A stretch of 64,000 nt of DNA, from assembly GCF_963678635.1 (NCBI RefSeq), contig NC_087064.1:11073671-11137670 (forward strand), given 5' to 3'. Under the pieces are notes generated by a model, which was not told the origin of the DNA, made no database searches, and saw only the letters and a program-made list of their open reading frames with translations. A program made the position numbers and the translations under genes. Positions 47,901 through 55,263 of this stretch are shown in pieces (position 1 is the stretch's first letter; each line of letters starts with the position of its first letter). Source of the DNA: Symsagittifera roscoffensis. Taxonomy: Eukaryota; Xenacoelomorpha; Acoela; Convolutidae.

Positions 47901-50900
47901 CAACATAGCCAACAGAAGACTCGAAAAGTGCAAAAAAGGAATCGGGAAAAACATAATACCAGGTTAAAATCTCTCGGAATGTCAAAAAACTGTAAATGAT
48001 CAGCACTTTTTTCTTGAAATAAACCCAATTTAAGAAAAATGGGCTCTTTTTCCTTCCCCCCCCCCACCTGCAAATTTTCACATTTGAAATTTCCGTTCAC
48101 TTTGTCCGATTGTCGTGAAAATTAGCATGCAGACTAATTAGGCCATAACAAGCATATTTGGTCTTCATAATTAACCTTGTAAAACCACTCGTTAGACTAT
48201 AAAATTCATGTTTGAGTGAGGTGAGGTGGGGGCGGGGGGGGGGGGGGGACGGAAGGAAAAAGAGCCAAAAATGGATCATTTGACGATATTTGGCATAGAA
48301 CTCTCCGTCGACTGCCGTTTTTGTGAAGATTGAAGTTTGGCCAAAAATCCTGATTTTTGCGATGCCTTACCTTAAAATGAGTATTCATTGATACCACGAG
48401 CGCCTTCAGAAAAAAGAGAGCTGACCAACCGGAAATGGCGGTCATAAGAAAGCATCACAATGGTTTTGGAAAAATTGGCAATCGGAACTGAGAGGGAGGT
48501 GAGAGGCCCCCCCCCCCCCCACCCCGCCTATCTTCCAACAAATAGCGATCATAAAATGGAAAAGATTCGAAGTTGTTTTGAGCTTACAGCCAGTTTTCTA
48601 GAAGGTATCGAATCAATGGACATCAATGCATTGCTATTGTAGAAGGAAGAGTTAGATGACTCGTAGCCACCACTCCCATTTACAGGTGTGGGCGTGGCAG
48701 ACTGCAACATCTTGTTGATTTCAATCAACGCATTCATTTTTCCATTGAATGAAGAAACTCGCAACAACCTGAAAACAATCTAACTTTGAACTAGACATAT
48801 ACGCGGGGCAATTAAGGGACAAATAATTACTTATTTTAAATCTGATGGGCTAACAATGCAATTTATGCTCAAAACTTTCCTTAGATGATCAAAATACTGT
48901 AGGCGATTCCGTCACAAGGTATCTTTTGGAACTTTATCTAACTCAACGGGATCTTAAGATGAAGAATCTTTTACCATTTAACCGAAAATGAACGAATAAA
49001 TGTGCAACCTTAAAATCATTTCCAGCCGCAAGGCAGTAACATCAAGTTGTATCTCAGCTGGAATCGAACTCGCACTGCTATGCTCAGAATCCGGTTGCGA
49101 ATTGCGGCTCAGCAGAATACTGTACTGCCGCTGGATTCTCTTCATGGTTGTCAGAATAACTGAGATGTGGTCAGTTTTAGTCTCCGAAGACACTTTAGAC
49201 TCTTTCTTCAGGTCAGCATCTGAGATGTTGAGCAGAAAATTATTTGCTATCGAGAGAATAGGCACGAAGTAGGTTGTAACACAGAAGTTCGTCAAAACAT
49301 CTTGACAGTTTGAGAACGGCTTCATGAGCGCTGCTAGAAGTGCCACCGATAAAGAGTCTGTTTTCTTCACCCGGTTGATCAGCAGGTCAAATCCTTTCAG
49401 ATAGCCGAAACGATTGATAAGGTCAGCTAGCCATCCCTAAAGACATATACTTGAATGAAATAACGAAAGGAAGACACATGACGTGCTCAATATTTGAGAA
49501 ATACTAATTCGTCAAAGTCAATTAGAAGAAGAAGTAATCATTATTTTTAAATGCTCCTAACTTCTCGGATCATTTTCACAATTAGGCCAACAAAAACGAA
49601 TACCTTTACAATAATTATCGATAATTCGTCTAACTCAATTAGGAAAAAATGTAATCATTATTTTTAAATGCTCCAAATTTCTCGGATCACTTTCACAATT
49701 AGGCCTGCAAAAATGAATACCTTTCCAATAATTATCGATTATAGCAATGCGATGGTTGATGGAAGTTATTTGTATCTGCACGCAATCACTCAAACGACCA
49801 TGTTTTTCATGTGACTCATATTTCCTCTTTAAATCAGAGAGCGATGACTGACCTTTGGTGCGCGATTGTCGTAACAGGTGGCATACTTCAGAGTGGCTCT
49901 AGTGGCAGTCGGAGATCCACCCGACCTTTGGCCTTCGTTTTCTTCTATCTAAACACAATATGGAAGAAACAATTCAACGGAATTATGCTCAGAGAACATT
50001 CGAGATACTTGAAGTTGTTATCGAACTCAACTATGTACGAGTAGAAAGTGCTTCCACCAACGCGAAAAGGAAGAAAGACACTAACAAATGCCGCATCTAA
50101 AGACATCCAAGAAACTTCACTTTTACTTTCATTAATCGGATATTTTAGAAGTGAACCTAAAAACAGGGATAGAGTAAAAGAGTTTATTAATGTTTAATAA
50201 CAAACACTACTCCCCAAATGGTTAAAAACGTCTGATTGGTTAAAGGACGCTCTGATTGATTAAGAACTTCTGTCTTGAGACCACTTGCGATAGCATTATT
50301 ATCATCCTTTCTTTATTTAGATACCTCTTCTTGTTCTCACAGGTGTTAGTAGATAGATACATCCTCCAATTGCGTTGTTTCCAATGGTTCATTTCTATGA
50401 TTTGTTACATTGCACTTCATCGTAAATTAATCGCGATATAAGGCTCGAGCCAGTTAAAAACATCAGATCTCTTTTGCTCCTCGCCAACGCGACCCTCGAA
50501 TGGTACATTAGCAGGGGAGCTTAAGAGCGGAATACAGATCTTTGCTCAAACTAAGAACTTTTTCAGGTTTTGGGAGTAAGAGATCTGAGGGTAAATACTC
50601 ATTCCACACTTATTTTCGCGGCAGGCAATTTCAAGTTCTTTGTCGAGTTTTTGTACACTTTGTTCAGCGGTTTCGCTTTTTTTCAGACCATCCAATTATT
50701 TTCATCATTTCTACTTGGAAATTTTCATTCTTATATAATGTAACCAGTCTCTTCATTCTTCTTCAATTTCAAATCAATTCCCATCTGAGCCATTCCGTTC
50801 AAATAGATCATTTGTGACTCCCATTACAGCAAATTTTTAAACATTTTTGCTTTTTAGATCTTTCGTAACATTCTGACTGGTTAATGCGTTAAGACCAGCT

Positions 50901-53739
50901 CCGGGACAGGATACCACAATTGTATCTTTCAGATAACAGCCCTTCACAATTAGTGAACGGCTGTTATCTGACATAGCTTTCGAGCTAACAAAAACATAGC
51001 ACACCAATATAGCTTTTTCGCTAGCAGACTAAGGAAACGAAAACCACCAACTAAAAACAATGAAAACATTTCAATAGCAAATTTGTTCCCAAGCAATACA
51101 ATCAGCGACGTGAAATAAGTATTCAGAATAACTAGCCAGCGTCACATAAGCCGATAAAACTTGTAAGCTTTCAGTGAGCCGAAAACAAAAAAATTCTTCT
51201 TAGGAAAATCTTTGAGCTAAAGTTCTGAAAATCTACGTTTGTTTTATTTTGTATGTTTCAGGTAGGGGGATTAATTTTCTTTTCAAATTAAAAGAAAAAT
51301 AAAAAATTTAAAAGGAGTAAATCAAAAACACTTGCTGTTTCAAAGGAATGGGCTTGCAGTACAAGGAAATCTCATGATGTAACAACTAACCCGGCAAAAC
51401 AATAAGACAAACTATACAATTTTTTTTGGAACGGGAACCAGTTTTAAAAAAACTTTCTTGACCGGTTTCGAATTAAGGCCCTTTCTCACCCCAGGAGCAT
51501 TCGCTAACTCTAGGCCAAGTGTGCCTGGGATGTCAAAAAATTTAAACTTATTGTACCTCTAGCTTTGAAATGGTTCAAGCCTTTTTATTTAACAAGTTGT
51601 TACCCTGACAAAAAGTCTACTCTCGATTTGATGACGTTTGCTAAACGCGTAATCATTCCACTCCAGTCTAAATATAGACATTTGCAAGCTTCTTAAGGCC
51701 ATAGCTAAACACGAAAAAAAAACAGACGGTCTAAATAAGTGGATTCACTAGGTATATTAAAGCTGAAAAACTCAAATCACAATCATTTATGAACAGTTAG
51801 TTTTGATTTGAATTGAAGCCGGACCGTTCCGCGCCGCATATACAATAGCTCTATAAACTTTGTTATGTACCTGTTCCAACGATGGTTCGAATTCGGCCAT
51901 CCTGTGTGCGTTGAACTGGTGGAACCGACTACTCTGATTAAACACTAGAGCCAGAATATCAAGCAGGGCCAAGTTGTCACTGTTAAACTTCAGCACTATC
52001 AGCTGCACCAGTTTTTCACAATTACCACGGATTGCACGCTAAACACACTGAAAAAGTTATTACGGCGCTTTAATAGTCAACCAATCCCCCAGCACACCAC
52101 ACCATATACAATCATCATTTTAACGACATAACCAAAATTCTACAGGGCTATGTACGAATTCGTCGTCGCCAAAATCCAATAAGGATAAAAAACTCGTTAT
52201 ATTTTCAACAAAGCCATTGCTATCAAATTATCTGATGGTACGCAGGTTTAATTTGAAGCTGAATTTAAAATATTGGTATCCAACTAATCAGTTTTGGTAT
52301 TCTTAAACTTCGGTTTCCAACAGGGTTTTTGGTTAACAACCTTAAAGGAGCTTGCTGGCGGTCCGATATGAGGTAGATTGAACTTACCTGTATATCAGCC
52401 TTCCAATTTTGGACAGCCTCGTCGTTCAATATTTTGGACGTCGATTGGTGCAGACCTTCTCGGTAGAAACGCAGACATTCAGCACTCTGTTCGTCTTGTT
52501 CTAAAAACAAAAAGCATTGTTTTACAAGGACACTTGCAAAAGATGCAAAATATTGTCAAAATAAAAAAAGAGTATATGGAAGTTTTCCTATAATATATTT
52601 AATTAAAAATCAACAATTCATAAACCAGCCAAATTGGAAACGACACTCGCAAAACTCTAATTTTCAAAAAACACTTACAACAAAAACGGCGTTTTTTAAA
52701 TGAAGAACACTTAGCATTGAGGAATCGCTAAATATTGAAGAATCAACTGAAGAACCGCTGAATTTCTAGAAACTGACAGCTCAGAATATTTAAATGAAAG
52801 AAATCGGACAGGAAAATCAAAATCTTGCGCTTTTGCAACATTTGTCGAATGTGCAAAATATTAATTTTGCTGTGAAATGTAACTTTAATGCATCTGTACC
52901 CAAAATAATAGTCATGATTAAGATAGCCGGTGGTTGCGCAGAGATCCGACCACAATGATTCAAAAAATAACCCGGTTTAAATACCCATAAAAACTTAATT
53001 ACAAAAAGGGCCCTTCCGTTTAGTTACGGTAAGTGCACAAGCTGGATAGGGCCATACCAGCGTTATAATAATGCATATATATCAGCAAACTGTATCATTT
53101 TATCAATGAAGTCATATATCAGCATGACATGCATTGTCGTAATCTTAGACGATTCGAAGGGTAGCTAACCAGGAATTCATCGCTTCTGATTCTTCTTTTC
53201 TTGCATCAATTTTTCCAATGAAGGCTGAGTTTGAAAAGTAAAAACTCTAAAAAAAAAACGCGAAACTACAGACCTGCTATTGCCAGTTTTATACTGGCAT
53301 CCAATAGAACTTCTAGCTCTCCACCTGGCAGTACAGGTATGACCCATCGCGGCCTATTGATCATTTCGTCTAATTTATACAATGTTTGAACCGGGAACTC
53401 TTTGATATCCTCCGCGCTACCATTGTCATCTAATATTGATGTACCCACGGTATCCGTTGTGTCATTTGTTACCGCAATCGTTTCCAGGACCAGGTCTTCG
53501 GGCGAAACAGTATCATCCGTCGAATTCTCGCTGATGTCCAGCGGACTTTCATGCTCTTGGTAAGGTGGCGGAGGTTCATCTGGCAATGGTATGTCCAATT
53601 CAGGACTTTCGAGTAAAGTTATCTGATTCTCAACAGAATGCAACTCATTGTGCTCTGTCACAACTTCGTGTTCTACGTAATTTTGATTTTGAACAACTTC
53701 AGCAACGTCAGGAATGATACTTTCATTTCCTTCATTCAT
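29598..53739 (-). CDS. usp9x: USP9X / fat facets-type ubiquitin carboxyl-terminal hydrolase
   Basis: Seventeen coding exons, in order: 53274-53739, 52388-52500, 51871-52038, 49853-49948, 49009-49436, 48588-48768, 42827-45178, 42317-42405, 41195-42248, 39826-41080, 36662-37201, 35741-36427, 35024-35400, 34462-34629, 33861-34050, 30443-30906, 29598-29933. All introns are GT-AG with matching phases. The sum is 8,964 bp (2,987 residues; vertebrate USP9X about 2,550-2,570). The protein removes ubiquitin from substrates in the cytoplasm. An N-terminal helical-repeat region ([21 protein letters not shown] near the start) precedes a ubiquitin-like fold (about residues 1000-1087) and the catalytic domain (Cys about 1759, His about 2155). 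A long helical C-terminus follows, ending in an acidic run and seven Gln. The ATG at 53739 is the first in this frame of exon 1, but the frame is open to the acceptor, so an upstream coding exon cannot be excluded. Confidence 0.96.
31158..31500 (+). repeat. TIR MITE family copy in USP9X intron 15
   Basis: The left end GAGTCAATGAACGCAAGAA is followed by the family blocks TTTCGAATTT, AGATGCCCTTAAAGCTCCCTGAATTTCTA, GAGAAAACTGGATCAAAAGG and CCACTTTCGAAATTAGAAGTCGATC. A second, partly overlapping left end follows at 31575 (TTCAATGAACGAAAAG). Confidence 0.7.
31710..31890. mobile_element. 181-bp short version of the GGATTCC TIR element
   Basis: It has the same ends as the element at 26988 (CATTACGAGGCCAAACTGT and GCAGTTTGGCCTCGTAATG) and the same left subterminal text (GGATAGGAGCACAATT, TGTTCCTGgATTCCAGAGACAAGTCTT). 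Only two GGATTCC-type motifs remain. It is an internal-deletion derivative of that element. Confidence 0.85.
31890..32081. mobile_element. GGCTCTTTTTCC-type MITE, second copy
   Basis: This segment is about 90% identical by eye to 48042-48266 (shared ACATGCAGACTAATTAGGCC through AACCACTCGTTAGACyATAAAATTC). Its ends are GCTTTTTCTTTTTTCCCCC and GGGGAAAAAAAGAGCC. It starts at the last base of the preceding element, so one inserted exactly at the other's end. Confidence 0.8.
32100..32400 (+). repeat. TIR MITE family copy
   Basis: Family blocks GAGAAAACTGAAAAGTTAGG, CCACTTCCGAAACTAGAAATGAATCAC, CGCCATTTCCACGTTCGTATTTGGA and TCATCGCGACCTATATAAGAGTCTG lead to the right end TACGTTCATCGACTCTTA. The left end is missing. 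Confidence 0.7.
32679..32910 (+). repeat. 117-bp tandem duplication
   Basis: The unit starts TTCTwGTTCTCGATTACAAG and ends AAAGAGTCCGCCTyTAAG. Copies at 32679-32795 and 32796-32910 differ at only a few positions, so the duplication is recent. A relic of the unit start (TTCTAGTTCCCGATTACAGC) also occurs near 47860. Confidence 0.9.
33493..33751 (+). mobile_element. TIR MITE family, best-delimited copy (about 259 bp)
   Basis: The left end AGAGTCAAAGAACGCA (33495) and right end TACGTTCATCGACTCT (to 33751) are inverted repeats matching at 13 of 16 positions. The interior has the family order TTTCGAATTTCGAAG, TAGATGGCC...TTTGAATTTCTAGAACAATTTATG, CCAATTTGAGAAAACC and ATCGCGACCTATAGAAGAGTCTG. No target duplication is clear. 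Other copies or fragments lie at 22230, 31158, 32100, 37258, 39352, 45206 and 46610. Confidence 0.78.
36662..37201 (-). CDS. usp9x: USP9X exon 11: catalytic His box
   Basis: This exon carries the His box of the USP fold ([19 protein letters not shown]; His about residue 2155) and the WFKFDDGDV segment containing the acidic catalytic partner and neighbouring conserved Asp residues. It starts with a Pro/Ser-rich linker of about 60 residues that replaces the shorter vertebrate insert, and ends in a Gly/Ser-rich loop before the [15 protein letters not shown] motif of exon 12. Confidence 0.95.
37258..37580 (+). repeat. TIR MITE family copy in USP9X intron 10
   Basis: The left end AAGAGTAATAAACGCAAG is followed by AGATGCCCTTTACGCTCTTTGAATTTCTAGAACAATTTATG, AGAGAAAACTGGATCA, CGCCATTTCCACGTTCGTATTTGGAGTATGCTC and CAGCAGATTAATTTC. 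The right inverted end is not recognised. Confidence 0.7.
37830..39090 (+). repeat. Degenerate tandem array, unit about 155 bp
   Basis: About eight diverged units share 'catatctc..aaacg', '.ggAttgagcA', 'aTatTtGgAg.cA', 'cccc...agtgTatcCTGAcAGc' and 'accatagGgttgaGAAaTt.Aa'. Unit phases recur near 38154, 38308, 38470, 38701, 38860 and 38999, mostly 140-160 bp apart. The array lies in the 2.6-kb intron that splits the USP9X catalytic domain. It resembles an old satellite block and has no coding frame. Confidence 0.75.
39352..39775 (+). repeat. TIR MITE family copy next to catalytic exon 10
   Basis: A left end AAGTGAAATGAAAGCAAG is followed by AAGGCCCCTGAAGCTCTTCGAATTTCATG, TTTGAGAAAGCTGGATCAAAGG and CCAGTTTCGGAATTAGAAGTCGATCACG. 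ATCACCAAGACTTATAGAGCAC then leads to the right end CACTACATTCATTACTCTTA. It stops about 50 bp from the exon 10 donor (39825). Confidence 0.72.
39826..41080 (-). CDS. usp9x: USP9X exon 10: catalytic Cys box and Zn-ribbon
   Basis: The exon encodes the Cys box [20 protein letters not shown], with the catalytic Cys codon at 40751-40753 (about residue 1759). It then encodes the [18 protein letters not shown] element. Two CxxC pairs follow ([10 protein letters not shown] and [14 protein letters not shown]), the usual USP zinc ribbon, and then [19 protein letters not shown] and the [13 protein letters not shown] strand. All catalytic-core features expected of an active enzyme in this part are present. 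A Ser-rich insert of about 60 residues separates the Cys box from the next conserved helix, and the donor is G|GTGAAT. Confidence 0.96.
42827..45178 (-). CDS. usp9x: USP9X exon 7: helical platform and ubiquitin-like domain
   Basis: This 784-codon exon is the longest and most conserved. It begins [19 protein letters not shown] and contains AKLAWDF-type helices ([15 protein letters not shown]), KQREKLL, LSAHIKILD-like LCAHIKILD and KDGQLWLC. A ubiquitin-like segment ([13 protein letters not shown] through SLVLAKV) follows. A Ser/Thr-rich loop comes after the ubiquitin-like fold. The donor is AGA|GTAAGT. In the family this region forms the alpha-solenoid that surrounds the catalytic core and binds substrates. 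Confidence 0.96.
45206..45371 (+). repeat. Short TIR MITE family copy
   Basis: The left end GCGTCAATGAACACAACGAAG and right end CACTCCTCCGTTCATTAAA are diverged family termini. The interior TTTCGAATTTCAAAG and CGCGACCTAAAAAG are family blocks. It begins about 30 bp upstream of the USP9X exon 7 acceptor. Confidence 0.6.
45387..45875 (+). repeat. Helitron-like dispersed repeat, copy D
   Basis: It runs from TTATTGTTCCGACTTTCG to GAGCAATCTTGTT in USP9X intron 6 and carries the subterminal hairpin CAGGGCTTTGCCCTG. It is the closest relative of copy B and lacks B's nested insert, so it shows the empty site. Confidence 0.75.
46610..46985 (+). repeat. TIR MITE family copy in USP9X intron 6
   Basis: Family blocks CCAATTTGAGAAAACTGGATCAAAAGG, ATTCCGCTGAGAAATCTG, CCACTTTCCAAACTAGAAATTGAGCACG and CATTCATAAATGCA lead to the right end CACTGCGTTCATTACTA. 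The left end is unclear. Confidence 0.65.
48042..48266. mobile_element. 225-bp MITE with GGCTCTTTTTCCTTCC ends
   Basis: Perfect 16-bp inverted ends, GGCTCTTTTTCCTTCC and GGAAGGAAAAAGAGCC, are each joined to a C or G homopolymer. The 7-bp sequence AAAAATG flanks both sides (48035-48041 and 48267-48273). It has no coding capacity. It lies in USP9X intron 6, 322 bp from exon 6. A second copy is at 31890. Confidence 0.88.
49506..49742 (+). repeat. 117-bp tandem duplication in USP9X intron 4
   Basis: Two units starting AATTCGTCwAAsTCAATTAG and containing GTAATCATTATTTTTAAATGCTCC, CTCGGATCAyTTTCACAATTAGGCC and CAATAATTATCGAT lie head to tail (49506-49622 and 49623-49742) with about 90% identity by eye. 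Confidence 0.9.
49949..51870 (-). other. USP9X intron 3
   Basis: A 1.9-kb intron with a GTACAT donor and TGTTTAG acceptor. Apart from the hairpin at 50930 I recognise nothing in it; the frames at 50256-50817 are AT-rich and without domains. Confidence 0.55.
50930..50970. other. Perfect stem-loop in USP9X intron 3
   Basis: CAGATAACAGCC and GGCTGTTATCTG form a 12-bp stem. Inside it TTCAC and GTGAA pair around an AATTA loop. It could be a recent short palindromic element or a structured RNA. It is not near a splice site. Confidence 0.85.
53005..53120 (-). mobile_element. LINE 3'-end fragment in USP9X intron 1
   Basis: On the minus strand, GCTGGTATGGCCCTATCCAGC, TTGTGCACTTACCGTAA and ACGGAAGGGCCC match the 3' end of the LINE remnant at 54001-54850 (GTTGGTACGGGCCTATCCAACC, TGTGCACGTACCGTCG, ACGGAAGGGCCC). 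It is either a strongly 5'-truncated LINE insertion or a SINE that borrows the LINE tail. Confidence 0.65.
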
Positions 53740-53752
53740 TGAGACTGCATCT
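53740..53752 (-). promoter_or_regulatory. Splice acceptor directly upstream of USP9X start (cis or spliced-leader)
   Basis: On the minus strand CTATTTTAG precedes 11 nt (ATGCAGTCTCA) and then the ATGAATGAAGG start. The first ATG opens a four-codon frame (MQSQ-stop) that overlaps the main start. An acceptor this close to the start can serve a non-coding first exon or a trans-spliced leader. The LINE and gypsy DNA begins a few hundred bases further upstream. Confidence 0.55.
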
Positions 53753-54000
53753 AAAATAGATCGAAAACCAAAAGTAAAGGGTCATGGTTGTAGCTTACTT
53801 TAGGGTAGTGTCGCGTCTACTTTCGCGACAAGTTCAATAATCAAAAAATTCATTACATTAAAACAACATCAACATCACACAGTCCAGCCAAACAATCCAG
53901 TCAACATTCAGGAAACATTACCAGAAATGAAAACACATTTGCGGTGGAGAGATCTTTTTTCAATAGCAAAGATTAAACAGGCCAGGAAGAAAAAGGGGGT

Positions 54001-54850
54001 CAATTAAAATGGGCCCTTCCGTCATGCGACGGTACGTGCACAGGTTGGATAGGCCCGTACCAACGCTACTTAAATACATCGGCAAAATTTTATGAATAAA
54101 TCAAGTCGATATTAATGCATCAAGAAAATTGTCAATTAAAATCTACCCTCCTCGATTATAGCACAGATAGAATTGTCTATGTTGGATGTACTTTTAAGAT
54201 TTTTGCACCCCCTAAGGCAGAGGATTGCACTCCTCAGAAGTGCAAAACATATTTTTGTTCTTATAAAGTTTATTGTGTCCGAGTATGATTCGTTCCTATT
54301 CTCGCTTAGTTTCTCTGCTAGTTTCTGGATGGTTTTTGTAGAGCCTGGTCCTGCTCCTCCGGTACACGCAAAAATTAGTGGAACACAACTGCTGTGTTCC
54401 ACATCTAGAAGTCTTTATTGGTATTTAAATGTTTTGACACTCTCATGATAATTGTAGGCGTCAGATATAGTTTTGGGGCAGGATTTAGCATGGGGGTTGA
54501 AAATTTTTACATCGAAAAAGGTTCAGCTGAATCGGCCTCCCCAGAGTCTATTTGCCTTGATGTCAAGTCGAGCGTCATCTTCAGTAGTGGTTGTTTTGTT
54601 TGAAAGCTTCCGCCTTCCAACGATTGAAGTTTCGGCTCTATTTCAACGTCATGGCATACTTCGGCCAGGAGAGTCGCAAAGGTATCGCGAATTTCATTAT
54701 GTCTTAGGTGAGTGTATCCACCTTTGAGACAGTGTAGAGATTGGGTCAGTGTGAATGGTTGTCCACATGGGCATGAATGCGGGGTGTTTGTTGGTTTCCA
54801 TCCATATCTCAGATGTAATCCATCTTAAAACTCTGATTTGTTGAAGGAAA
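54001..54850 (-). pseudogene. Degraded LINE reverse-transcriptase ORF, C-terminal end and 3' tail
   Basis: The minus strand keeps, in two frames with several stops, the ordered motifs LRYGWKP, CPCGQPFTL...LHCLKGG, RHNEIRD, DARLDIKAN, FFDVKIFNPHA, PLIFACTGGAGP and FALLRSAILCLRG. This is the conserved C-terminal block of a family of LINE ORFs widespread in marine invertebrates. A frameshift falls at about 54590, a TGA and a TAA interrupt the last part, and no RT core is seen above 54850. The tail (54001-54090) is shared with the fragment at 53005. Confidence 0.8.
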
Positions 54851-55198
54851 AATTGTATCTTTTTAAGGGAAGCACGTGTGACATTCGACCAGAATGGCCA
54901 AAATGCAATCTCTGCAGAATTCGGAATTTTAGCAGTAAGCCTTCCGAGTTGATGATTTCGAAGGACTAACGACGTTATTCGGATGATTGGCAGAACGGTG
55001 AAGGTCAGGATATTCCCGTATTTTAAAATTTTAAATTTTCGAAGTGATGACGTAATATTTCTGAGAAGCGTCAGAAGCGGCCATTTTAGAAAAGGAGCTA
55101 AGAAAAAACAGAACAACTTTATCTGTGATTGCGAACAGAAAGAAAATCGAGATTAAAGAAAAACGACAACGAACTACAATAGCAGAGAACGTTCCGAG

Positions 55199-55248
55199 TT
55201 GCAACTATTGTGCTGCTACAATAGTTGCAAGGCCGTTGCCAACAACGG
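55199..55248. other. Two adjacent perfect hairpins
   Basis: TTGCAACTATTGT and ACAATAGTTGCAA pair over a 6-nt loop (55199-55230). CCGTTG and CAACGG then pair over CCAA (55233-55248). They lie just before the first CCGGAAGGGT unit and may mark the LTR or 5' edge of the gypsy element, which I cannot define otherwise. Confidence 0.8.
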
Positions 55249-55263
55249 TGAAGGGTGAGAACC

